Source: Echeneis naucrates
Taxonomy: Eukaryota; Chordata; Actinopteri; Carangiformes; Echeneidae
Reading direction: 5' to 3'
DNA length: 64,000 nucleotides
Assembly: GCF_900963305.1 (NCBI RefSeq)
Contig: NC_042521.1
Span: forward strand, 7,273,614-7,337,613
Positions 25,243 through 34,605 of this stretch are shown in pieces. The position numbers and the translations under genes are program-made. The notes under the pieces were generated by a model. That model saw nothing but the letters and a program-made list of their open reading frames with translations. It was not told the DNA's origin and did no database searches. The first letter of the stretch is position 1; every line of letters starts with the position of its first letter.

Positions 25243-27837
25243 AGGCTAGTCTCTCTTCCCTCAACTTCCTCCAGATGCAAATCTGCACACATCAGTACAC
25301 TGTCACACTCCTGTGAGCACACTGAACAAATGTTAGGGTTTGGCCACTGATGCAGTTCATCATTTTGTCAACACTGCCAATATAAAAAAAAAAAAAAAAA
25401 AAAAAGTTAATTGAAAGTTATTTGATTTGAATGGTTACCATCTTCAGTTTGACTGACAGACCACTCAGATGAGCTCAACTCCTTCATCTGAAAAAATATC
25501 AGGCTGCAAAGCTGCATCTTAACCTACTGGTTATAAATATCAATACTGATTAATCTGCAGATCATTTTCTTGGAGGAAAAAAGTCATAGCTGAAAGTCAA
25601 TTAAACGTAGGCATTTTTACTTCAATAAACAACTTTACTGTTCAGTTAAATGTTTACTTGACGGTTTGAACTCAACTCATTTTTAAAGAACTTAGGTAAA
25701 AATCTTACATTACGGTACAGTAAACTACATTTTTCCCTCAGGTAGATTGGGTCACATTTGCATTTGTACTTTCAAATTTGAACTGAACTAATTTCACTGT
25801 ATTTTTAAGTAAACTGCAGAAGTGCCTCAGCAACACAGATTCGTCCATAAAACTGTCTTACCTTCCCATCTGTCTATGTGGCTGAGGCAGATCCCATAAT
25901 AACCATCTGACATGCATTAGCTGCTGCAAACTAAAGCTTGGGAACAGCGCTGTTTGTTCTCACCATTTTCTCAAACATTGTCACATTGTTCGACTCTCCT
26001 TCGGTGTTCTATCCGAGCAGTTCCCTGCATTTCCTCTTTTTTTTTTTTCTCTACCTTTCACCAACTTTTTCAACCCATTTGTTCTCTTTTTGTCCCTTTC
26101 GTTTCTTTGCCATTTTCTCTTCTTTCTTGGCCTCCAATTCACTAGCTTGCTTTCTTTCTCTCCGTCTTCAAGCCATCCTGGCCTCTGACTAACTTTCATG
26201 CTGTTTCAAAGAAGCACATACATGTTTAAGTCATCTATTCCCTGAAAACCCCTAATTTTGTCCAATCTGTCGGAGCAAGGAACTTTTAAGACTGCTCATA
26301 AAGTAAAAAAAAAGTCCAAGAATATGGCAATATTCAGAGCTTTCTTACTGACAAAGTGGCAGGAACAGTCTCTTGCAGACCGACACACTGAAATGCATAA
26401 TGAAATGAAGATGACCAGAAAGTCAGGCTGAGAAAACAGAGAGAATGTTGCATCCAGTTTTGTCTCTCAGAATACAATCTAAACTTAATTTCATACCATT
26501 TTGAAAGGTTTTTGAAAAGAAGGAGAGAAGAAAAACAGCACAGAGTGGAACAACTCCACCATCACTACACCTAATAATACTACAGTTAAGATTAGAGCAG
26601 GCAGAGTGGCTCTGAGGAGGCAACCCCATCCTGTGAAATGCATACATTCAGAGGCTTTGCCAAACTTTAACAAACAAGTTTGGCTTCATATCTAAGTGAG
26701 GAAACTGCTTTGATAAGATTGAAAACAGTGTGACACAGCAGGCTTTATAAAGTGACTACTTCAAAAGAAGTGAGAAGACAAAGAAGGTTGTTTGCATAAA
26801 AAGAAGTGATGAGGAGAAATAACACCTGGGCAGAATAAAATAATAAAAAAGTAAAATTGGGAACTTCTAAATTGTGAAAGAGTCATTTTGAAACTACTTC
26901 ACATTTCAGAATCTGATGGATTTAACAGTTGTATATTGGCATGTTGTTGTTCAAGGGTTAGGGTGTTCAAACAGTCTGGTTTGGTGGATTTTGCAAACAT
27001 GCAGCACTGAAAAATCAGGTGACTGTTCGATGAAAAAGTGACAAACACTCTCTGTAAAGGCAGTGAAATCCCAAGCTCAAAAGTAGTGTGGTGTTCTAGG
27101 ACACAGGAAGAGGCCAAACTCATAAAAAGGTGCATTGCTCCCAATTAACAAGCCCGAGCAACGTTTACTAAGCCCATTCATTAGTGACCTCAAGCAGCTG
27201 GAAAAACACAGGAAAACATGCAGTGGGAACGAGTAAGTATCGAAACTCAGATTTCTTTTTTTCCCCTCAATTTCTCAAACTCATAATGCTTCTCGATTCA
27301 AACTGAGTGGTCAGTAGAAAACTGAGTCAGCATCGAGCCGTTCCGCTTTCCCCTCCAGTTATCGTAAAAGAAGACGTGGAGTCAGCAGAGAAAACAACAG
27401 AAAATGGTTGAATATTTCACATTCGCTATAATTAAACTTAAACTTCTCGAGAAGACACCCAACAGACTCGTGAAAATCAGCCAGCAGCAAAGTAAAAAAA
27501 AAAAAGTGAAAAACCTCACCTGAACTTAGACCTTTTCCATTTGACCGTAGACTTAGACTGTCAGCTCTGATATGATAAATAAAACTGGTGACTTTTATAA
27601 ACAGTAAGATGCCAAACGAACAGCAGCAGTATTTACAAAGTGCTGTGATTCAGACACACACACACGCACAGTTGATCGCTAGTCTGTCAAACACACTGCA
27701 GCCACCTTCACCTGGACTTCCTGTGGCACGCATTTCAAAATAAAACTTTTTGTGTGTGCCTGTTGTTGAGAGGCTTTAAGTGTTATAATGGCACCATCTA
27801 CTGTGGGTTTATTGTAGCATTAAGACCAGAATAAAAA
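25243..27837. other. 5' flank or first intron of dennd3
   Basis: No convincing exon. On the minus strand a donor-like TTCAG|GTGAGG lies at about 27,519-27,524, so a non-coding first exon between there and about 27,720 is possible (low confidence). A short acceptor-ATG-donor arrangement at 25,439-25,487 does not join in frame. Other content is poly-A at 25,385-25,405 and AT-rich unique sequence. Confidence 0.3.
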
Positions 27838-27844
27838 CGAATCA

Positions 27845-27935
27845 GGTCAAGCCAAGTTTTATTATCCCCGAGGGGCAAATTGTGGTAAAGCCAGCAGACA
27901 TAACTAAAATACATACATATACACACACACGCACA
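27845..27935. repeat. Fragment of a dispersed fish repeat
   Basis: The segment with AAGTTTTATTATCCCCGAGG followed by GGCAAATTGTGG resembles the 'ttattgtccccgagggg-aaatt' fragments I recall as widespread in teleost genomes, followed by a short CA-rich tail. The family cannot be named from sequence alone. Confidence 0.35.
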
Positions 27936-28079
27936 CAAATTATTTGAAGTATTTTGCTTTTTGAACTCAAAGCAACTGATTAATACTATCGACCAATATG
28001 GATTGATAGTAATAAAAAGCATGGGAGAGAAGAAATATTTTAATATTTAATATTTATCTCAATAATAAATAATTTCCCA

Positions 28080-28195
28080 GCCAGCACACCCATGTGGGGT
28101 CCAAATGGGCTACCCAACTTCCATGGAGGCCCCACATATGTTAGCACAAATGGGTTAAGAATGGGCTCCATATATGACCCATATGGACAAACCAT
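28080..28195. repeat. Degenerate 'CCCATATGGG' minisatellite-like tract
   Basis: Repeated, diverged units built on CCCA(C/T)ATGGGG-type words: CCCATGTGGGG, AAATGGGCTACCC, CCCCACATATG, AAATGGGTTAAG, ATGACCCATATGG. They recur about every 12-24 bases in both orientations. This looks like a decayed short tandem array just upstream of the first tRNA-His gene. Confidence 0.45.
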
Positions 28196-28386
28196 CTTTC
28201 TTCCAACTGGGGACTACTGCATGTGTTGTATTTATTTTCTATGTAGTTTTAAGCTAAGCCATGAATAAAGACTAGCCTGGAATCCTGGAAGTCTTTTTCT
28301 GTATTTTTATTTTATTTATTAACTCACAAAAATGTATGTGAATAGTTTTTCAGGCAGTTTGTTGGTTTGATCTGCTGTGTTCTCCG

Positions 28387-28458
28387 GCCGTGATCGTATA
28401 GTGGTTAGTACTCTGCGTTGTGGCCGCAGCAACCCCGGTTCGAATCCGGGTCACGGCA
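28387..28458 (+). tRNA. tRNA-His-GTG: tRNA-His (GTG), copy 1
   Basis: A 72-base cloverleaf with acceptor stem GCCGTGA/TCACGGC and discriminator A, A box TAGTGGTTAGTA, anticodon loop with GTG, B box GGTTCGAATCC, no intron. The 3' CCA is absent, as in eukaryotes. The extra 5' G of mature tRNA-His is added after transcription. No T4 terminator is close: the first T run of four or more is about 80 bases downstream. It stands outside the palindrome formed by the other copies. Confidence 0.97.
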
Positions 28459-28695
28459 GGGAAGGTAACCCGGCCCCTTCACTTTCCTTCTAGTAAATCA
28501 CCGAAAGCGGACGACCAGGTTATTCCAAAAGAGCCCTGTTTTTTTACCAAGACGTTTCTGTTAAATGGAAGAAATGAAGCACGATGTATCTTATTGTCTC
28601 ATATTAAATAATGCAATTAAAATTGAGGGAAGTCGAAGGAATTGTTTTACATTTTATATAATTAATAAAGTGATAAAGTGGTAATAAAAAATATG

Positions 28696-29144
28696 AAACG
28701 TGATCTTTGTTTCAGATGCATCACATTCATAACTCAGATTGACTACTCAACAACTGACTGATTGATGTGTTCATTACATCATCTGGAAAATAAAGCACAA
28801 TTTATTTCCCATAGGAAACATACACAGCTACAACATGAGCCCTCCCCATAGTGGTCAGGAGTTTAGGTAAGACCTGCAGTTTTTAAGATGCTCTGACCAG
28901 ACTGGCCATCAGAATCAAGACATGTCAAAGTGGCTCAAATTTTTTCTCCTGTTGAACAAATCAATCAGACAAATGCTGAGCAGTAAGTCTAATTTATGAA
29001 TATAACTGTGGACTAGATTTGCATTCACGGCAGCAATAAAGCTCTTTGCCCGGGGGCCTCTCTGTATTAGGCTGCCGTGACCCGGATTCGAACCGGGGTT
29101 GCTGCGGCCACAACGCAGAGTACTAACCACTATACGATCACGGC
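28696..29144. repeat. Left arm of a ~450-bp inverted repeat ending in a tRNA-His gene
   Basis: Beginning AAACGTGATCTTTGTTTCAG, this arm is a near-perfect reverse complement of 30,388-30,836. It includes the shared TTTATTTCCCATAGGAAACA, CATGAGCCCTCCCCATAGTG and GCCCGGGGGCCTCTCTGTAT blocks and the tRNA itself. Both arms are about 449 bases by coordinate. Confidence 0.88.
29073..29144 (-). tRNA. tRNA-His-GTG: tRNA-His (GTG), copy 2
   Basis: Identical to copy 1 over 72 bases but on the minus strand. It lies at the inner end of the left arm of the large palindrome. Downstream (leftward) sequence begins GCCTAATACAGAGAGG, with no oligo-T within the first 40 bases. Confidence 0.97.
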
Positions 29145-29192
29145 TGCTGTACAGTACATAAGAAAAACTGCGTTTCATTAACCAAGATCACA

Positions 29193-29206
29193 TCCGGGTC
29201 ACGGCA
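29193..29206 (+). pseudogene. tRNA-His 3' stub
   Basis: TCCGGGTCACGGCA is the last 14 bases of tRNA-His without the rest of the gene, 58 bases before copy 3. Equivalent stubs (TCTGGGTCACGGCA) lie at 29,732-29,745 and 30,316-30,329, so the stub belongs to the duplicated unit. Confidence 0.8.
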
Positions 29207-29264
29207 CACCGTTTTCAGGGATTCAGGGACACCGGTCCACATCGTCCCACCTCAGGGACCGTCA

Positions 29265-29336
29265 GCCGTGATCGTATAGTGGTTAGTACTCTGCGTTGTG
29301 GCCGCAGCAACCCCGGTTCGAATCCGGGTCACGGCA
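29265..29336 (+). tRNA. tRNA-His-GTG: tRNA-His (GTG), copy 3
   Basis: An intact 72-base copy, on the opposite strand to copy 2 and 120 bases from it. The sequence before it (CCACCTCAGGGACCGTCA) is shared with copies 4 and 6, so all three are tandem duplicates of one unit. The first downstream TTTT is about 50 bases away. Confidence 0.97.
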
Positions 29337-29702
29337 GTCAGATGTCCCCAGGTCCCCGCTCAGACACCGCTGATGGTGGCTCTCAATTTTAAATTCAAGA
29401 CCTGACTACTGTTAAATACGTGACATTCAAAACGTTGATGAACTGCTCAACACTTGACTGATTGATTTGTTCATTGTTGCGAATTCCCATTCAAATTATA
29501 CCGGAAACAGGAAAAACGGATGCAGATGACTTTGGCAAGAACCACATTTTGACGGCTGGTTCGGAGCATCTTTAAAACTGCAGGTCTTATGGGAGGATCT
29601 CGGTCTGCAGGGGTCAAGGGGGGGGAGGGGGGTCGTGTTGTTATAGCTGTGTATGTTTCCACCACGTCTGTTGTAATGCTGCTCATCTGCAGGCTAAAAC
29701 TC

Positions 29703-29745
29703 TGCCGTGACCCGGATTAACCAAGTTCACATCTGGGTCACGGCA
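29703..29745. pseudogene. Two tRNA-His 3' stubs forming a hairpin (deleted gene)
   Basis: The left part (29,703-29,717) is the 3' end of a minus-strand tRNA-His, and TGCCGTGACCCGGAT is followed directly by TAACCAAG. Compared with the unit at 30,196, the rest of that tRNA and 30-odd flanking bases are missing between two ATT triplets. The right part (29,731-29,745) is a plus-strand stub, ATCTGGGTCACGGCA. The two stubs pair over 15 bases with one mismatch. Confidence 0.85.
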
Positions 29746-29803
29746 CACCTTTTTCAGGGATTCAGGGATACCAGTCCACATTGTCCCACCTCAGGGACAG
29801 TCA

Positions 29804-29875
29804 GCCGTGATCGTATAGTGGTTAGTACTCTGCGTTGTGGCCGCAGCAACCCCGGTTCGAATCCGGGTCACGGCA
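29804..29875 (+). tRNA. tRNA-His-GTG: tRNA-His (GTG), copy 4
   Basis: An intact 72-base copy, 539 bases after copy 3 and preceded by the same GGGACAGTCA leader type. Its minus-strand partner has been reduced to the stub at 29,703. No T4 occurs until about 29,994. Confidence 0.97.
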
Positions 29876-30195
29876 GCCCAATACAGAGAGGCCCCTGGTC
29901 AGACATCCCTATTGCTGACGGACACAGCCTTCAATTCAAATCTTGACCACTTATATGTATATTTCATTCATAAATTAGATTTACTGCTCATCATTTTACT
30001 GATTGATTTCTTCAACAGGACAGAAAATATGAGCCATTTTGACAAGTCTTGATTCTGATGGCCAGTCTGGTTAGAGCATCTTAAAAACTGCAGGTCTTAC
30101 CTAAACTCCTGACCACTATGGGGAGGGCTCATGTTGTAGCTGTGTATGTTTCTAGCACATCTGTTGTAATGCTGCTCATCTGCAGGCTAAAACTC

Positions 30196-30267
30196 TGCCG
30201 TGACCCGGATTCGAACCGGGGTTGCTGCGGCCACAACGCAGAGTACTAACCACTATACGATCACGGC
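30196..30267 (-). tRNA. tRNA-His-GTG: tRNA-His (GTG), copy 5
   Basis: An intact minus-strand copy. Unlike the others it has a canonical Pol III terminator: the transcript continues GAGTTTTAGCC immediately after the discriminator base. It pairs with copy 6, 120 bases away on the other strand. Confidence 0.97.
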
Positions 30268-30387
30268 TGCTGGCTGGCACCTCAGGAAAACTGCATTTCA
30301 TTAACCAAGTTCACATCTGGGTCACGGCACACCGTTTTCAGGGATTCAGGGACACCGGTCCACATTGTCCCACCTCAGGGACAGTCA

Positions 30388-30459
30388 GCCGTGATCGTAT
30401 AGTGGTTAGTACTCTGCGTTGTGGCCGCAGCAACCCCGGTTCGAATCCGGGTCACGACA
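30388..30459 (+). tRNA. tRNA-His-GTG: tRNA-His (GTG), copy 6, acceptor-stem mismatch
   Basis: Same as copy 1 except that the 3' strand reads TCACGACA, which makes position 71 an A facing C2. The change is a CpG-type G to A transition. The gene lies at the inner end of the right arm of the large palindrome. It may be transcribed but is weakened in the acceptor stem, and it may be an early pseudogene. Confidence 0.9.
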
Positions 30460-30836
30460 GCCTAATACAGAGAGGCCCCCGGGCAAAGAGCTTTATTGCT
30501 GCCGTGAATGCAAATCTAGTCCACAGTTATATTCATAAATTAGACTTACTGCTCAGCATTTGTCTGATTGATTTGTTCAACAGGAGAAAAAATTTGAGCC
30601 ACTTTGACATGTCTTGATTCTGATGGCCAGTCTGGTCAGAGCATCTTAAAAACTGCAGGTCTTACCTAAACTCCTGACCACTATGGGGAGGGCTCATGTT
30701 GTAGCTGTGTATGTTTCCTATGGGAAATAAATTGTGCTTTATTTTCCAGATGATGTAATGAACACATCAATCAGTCAGTTGTTGAGTAGTCAATCTGAGT
30801 TATGAATGTGATGCATCTGAAACAAAGATCACGTTT
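30388..30836. repeat. Right arm of the ~450-bp inverted repeat
   Basis: It starts with tRNA-His copy 6 and ends at CAAAGATCACGTTT, mirroring the left arm at 28,696-29,144. The 1.24 kb between the arms holds three further tRNA genes and stubs. The homology breaks at GAGATTAAAGC on the right and AATATG on the left. Confidence 0.88.
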
Positions 30837-30906
30837 TGAGATTAAAGCTATACCATGATTGATGGGCACTATAAGTACATAAAGCAAGGACTGCTCAGTT
30901 TTAAGC

Positions 30907-30978
30907 TGTCATGACCTGGATTTGAACCAGGGTTGCTGCAGCCACAACACAGAGTACTAACCACTATATGATCATGGC
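30907..30978 (-). pseudogene. CpG-decayed tRNA-His pseudogene
   Basis: Full 72-base length, colinear with the good copies, on the minus strand. It reads GCCATGATCATATAGTGG at the start and TTCAAATCCAGGTCATGACA at the end. The differences from the intact copies are C to T or G to A at positions that are CpG in the sisters, including the B box TTCGA to TTCAA. The GTG anticodon is kept. The acceptor stem still pairs in part. Confidence 0.9.
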
Positions 30979-31980
30979 CAATGCCAGCATGGCCTCATGC
31001 TCTGTACTAGAGTAAAAATGAAGTGTATTGTGCCAGCCTCTCTCTTGGGATGGGCCGTGCCGAGCCAAATGTATTATATGAGAGCCTGTTCCTATTATGT
31101 GTTGTACACATCAAGATTTAACATATTCCAGATAGGATATCATCACTATCTTATGAGTTAAAAGGTTAAAAAATAAATGCATTTCTTAAAATAACCATGT
31201 AACCTGACAATATGACAGTGGTGATATATCCTGTATGTGGTTTGATGTGGTTTCTGAGGCCTGGCAATGGTGAGGCCCCAAGGCCAAAAATCTAAACACT
31301 GAGTTTGATTTGGACGCATTGGTCTGGTGGAAAACATAGATGAAGCCAAACTAGAAATTATTAGAAAAAAAAAAAAAAAACCCCAAAAGGACAAGGCACA
31401 ATAATACATAGGTGCCATTTACAGATAAGTGAAAACCCCTACCCAAAAGCAATATGCTGCAAGTAGAAATATTAGGAGTGCTAGAAGTAACCACCAGATG
31501 TCATCTTTATCCAGTGTACAGAAGGGAGAAGCCCACATCAGTTTAGTCACATTTATAGTGAGTGCATGTAAAAGTCAAAACAAGGGTGTAGTCGAAGACA
31601 TTTATCATTCATTGAGCTTTACTATGAAAATCTTTGCTATCCATATTAGTTTCTCATTCATGTAAACTGAACATGGACACCAGGGGCTTAAAAGTTGAAT
31701 CCACATTTAACAGATTCTGACAAGCTACTAAACAGTAAATAAATACTTAGCTGCAGGATTAAACTGATCAACGCATCGATAATTATAATCCAGTTAAAAC
31801 GAGTTATAGTTAACTTACATATATACAAAACATTTACTTGCAAAAAAAAAAAAAAAGTTTTTCCTCCTTTTTAATACCTCAAGTGTTTAATAGTACAAAC
31901 CCATCTGACTGTGATATAATTACCCCATAAAAATATATAACCTATCAACACGTCCATTCATTCATGGGCTGCCTGCAGCA
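30979..31980. other. Intergenic DNA between the tRNA cluster and the ptk2 promoter
   Basis: No exon seen. It holds A runs at 31,363-31,380 and 31,842-31,856, and a near-CTCF motif (CCACCAGATGTCA at about 31,491-31,503, one mismatch in the core). Nothing else can be supported. Confidence 0.4.
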
Positions 31981-31984
31981 AGGA

Positions 31985-32650
31985 TTTCCTCACAGGGAGT
32001 AGTTTGATCTCTCACTGTGTGTGTGTCGCTCCCAGCAGCAGCCATATTGGAATGCTGGATGTGGAGGGGGGAAGCAGGAACAGGCGACCGGACGGAGCGA
32101 GAGGGAGACGGAGGGGGAGAGAGAGAGAGAGAGAGAGAGGGTGAGGGAGACCGGAGCGAAAAAACAGTCTCTCCAGCTCCACGGCTGAAATAACGGATTA
32201 TTTACCGACTCTTCACAGCCTCTCCTGCCCGCAAAGTCGTCGCAAACCTGCCGGACGTCCCCTGGAACAAGTCACCGTGAGTGCTGTTTGTGTTTCGGGG
32301 ATTATTTTTGAAGGGCTAACAGAAACTACGGGATGCGGTCGGTTTAACGTTCGTCCCGCTTGGCCGTTAGCCGTTTCCTCTCTCAAGTATTTACACTAAA
32401 TTATCATTTATTCACTTCAGCCCGTCGGAGAAAAGACGTGATAAAGTTAGCCTGGCTTCGCGGCGACCTAACCAGGTGGTAGTTTTTCCTTCGGGAAGAA
32501 ACTTGGGAGCAGTTGGGAGAGAGGAGAAAGCTGCTGCCACAGTCACATGGAGTGGATTCGGACTAAAACCTTCCGCGGACGGCGGCGGCAGATTAACCCA
32601 CATTCAGCTCCCAGATCTGCCCCTGAAGTGTTTGTTTCCTGTCTCACGTC
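31985..32650 (+). promoter_or_regulatory. ptk2: GC/CpG-rich promoter region of ptk2
   Basis: Composition changes from AT-rich to GC- and CpG-rich around GCAGCCATATTGGAATGC and stays so past the first donor at 32,276. A (GA)n tract at 32,117-32,139 lies just upstream of the presumed leader exon. There is no clear TATA box. The position matches that expected for the PTK2 promoter, head-to-head with dennd3. Confidence 0.55.
32040..32276 (+). other. ptk2: Non-coding first exon of ptk2 (5' end approximate)
   Basis: The GC-rich segment ends in GTCACC followed by a consensus donor GTGAGTG at 32,277. No long open frame continues across. In vertebrates PTK2 has non-coding leader exons far upstream of the coding start (recalled). 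Joining this exon to 41.2 kb or directly to 51,724 would leave an intron of 9 or 19 kb. The transcription start is a guess. Confidence 0.45.
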
Positions 32651-33988
32651 CTCCACGCTGCACCTGAACTTACCCCAACTCTTACTTTCTGACCCGACGC
32701 ACCCGTGACGGCTCATATTCTGACTTATTTTCGACCTGAGGGCTAATGAATTGACGCAGTTTAGTCGTGGTTGTGCACTTCATGATTGTGATCATCAGTC
32801 TGGCTCCTGTAGCTCATCAGGTGTGTGTGAGTTATGTGGGCACACACGCATTCAATCCTGTCAGTCATCCATATCATACACTGTGACTATAGCAGTAATA
32901 AATTGGCCCATCAGTAGTTTATTAGATTAGCTGTTTTTATAGTATTTCCTGGTTTCATCCATCTGTCAGGATTTGCTCAGACAACACAAGGGAGTGGATG
33001 ATCATTTCAGAAATTACGTTAATGGCAAACAACCCCCTTCTGCTTAAAACCCAAACAAACTGAAGTTGTGCCGGAGGTCCTATCGTATTTCTTGGCATCT
33101 TGAAGTGTGTTAGATCTTGTCCAAGAAAGAAGCTTTGCCTGAATTTCATTTTGTAAACAAAAGGGAGATACAAATATAGGTAGACACTTCGAGGCTCAAT
33201 GTGGTTGTCAAATACAGCTGAGTACTCACAGACACAGGGTGCTCTGTGTCCTGAGTTTGCCTAACTGTGGAAGGCGATGCAGTGCTGAGCCTGATTTGGC
33301 TCTACTTCATATTCCAAATGCAAGAAAATGCTAATGAATTGCAGTATCCTGAGGGCAAGGAGGCTTCAGACCAAGAGTATACTAATAAGAGTGCCGTTAT
33401 GCACATTTATTTAGAATTCTGTGGACAAGCTGAACCTGAAGCAGTAGTTTGTATGCTGACATGATGTATGATTTTGGTGCACAAAAACTCTTCACTGTCC
33501 CAATTTGCTTGATTGATGGTAACTTAGGGTTGCTTAATGCTCTTATTTACATAAACAAGCAAATGCTTAAATAAGTAAGATGTAAGATTTACTTCATTGT
33601 CTCAGATGAAAAGTTTGCTTTTCAATGGCGACTGAAAAAACATCCACTAATGACAAAAATAGTATGCAGGAAGGATTCCCTGCGACAATATATATACAAA
33701 ACACTTGTAACTATTGTCCATCTTGTAAAATAGGATGTATTTAAAAATAGAAGAAAGAAGTACGCCCAGGTCCTTCTTAGGTTCTTTTTTGTAACCACCA
33801 AAGTGGTGTCTTAAACAATAAAATTCTTGTCATCTGAATAATAGCTATTCTGGAGAGAAGAAAGTCTTTGCCAGGATGATGTCCTGCAGACTTTACTTCC
33901 CTCCCTACACCAACACAGTTTTAATGTTTGTTCTTCAGCTTGCTTGTTTAAAACGCACCCCTCCAAAGTAGGTACACTTCATCTGGCT

Positions 33989-34358
33989 GAGGGGCAGCAT
34001 GGTGGCATAGTGGTTAGCGTTGTTGCCCCACAACAAGAAGGTTGCGAGCCTTTCTGTGTGAAGTTTGCATGTTCTGTCTGCCTACATGAGTTTCATCTGG
34101 GTACGCTGCTTTTTGCCCACCGCCCAAAGACATGCATGTTTAGGTTGATTGGTGACTAAATTGTCCATAGATCTGAGTGTGAGTGGTTGTCTGTCCCTGT
34201 CGCTCTCTCTGTTTGCTGGCCCTGGTCCTGGACTGGTGACCTGTCCATGGGGTACCCTGCCCTCTCCCATTGTGAGCTGGGACTTGCTCCAGCACCTCCA
34301 CGACCTGGAAACAGATACGCAGTAGAAAATGAATGAATGAATGAATGAATGAATGAAT
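33989..34358 (+). mobile_element. Decayed tRNA-headed SINE-like element with (ATGA)n tail
   Basis: Starts GGGGCAGCATGGTGGCATAG then TGGTTAGCG (A-box-like) with a degenerate B box (GGTTGCGAGCC). It continues through GTGTGAAGTTTGCATGTTCT, CCAAAGACATGCATG, TTGATTGGTGACTAAATTG and GGACTGGTGACCTGTCCATG to GAAAATGAATGAATGAATGA. This word order is the very common teleost short interspersed element with a tRNA-like head and a tetranucleotide tail, as I recall it. It is clearly diverged from the consensus. Confidence 0.75.
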
Positions 34359-34511
34359 TTATCTGGATTAGCAACCCAGCAAATAAGACATTGCACATTT
34401 TTTGCACTTTAATATTCTGTTTCTTCTACTGTGCACTGAATGAACTCACTTAGCATGAGGGCAAGAATTTGTCTCTGACTGCCAACTTTTCCAAAATATC
34501 ACACTTTGCAT

Positions 34512-34513
<2 letters not shown>

Positions 34514-34602
<89 letters not shown>
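34514..34602. repeat. (AT)n microsatellite
   Basis: About 44 uninterrupted AT units, the longest AT tract in the window. It is probably polymorphic and able to extrude a cruciform. Confidence 0.97.

Positions 34603-34605
<3 letters not shown>

Noticed and set aside
25439-25487. Minus-strand acceptor, ATG and donor giving MKELSSSEWSVSQTED
   Set aside because: It ends in phase 1 and does not join in frame to either dennd3 exon downstream; at most a 5' UTR exon with a small upstream frame.
29471-30617. Open frames across the tRNA repeats (containing RDRIVVSTLRCGRSNPGSNP)
   Set aside because: These are translations of the tRNA-His genes themselves and are repeated only because the tRNAs are.
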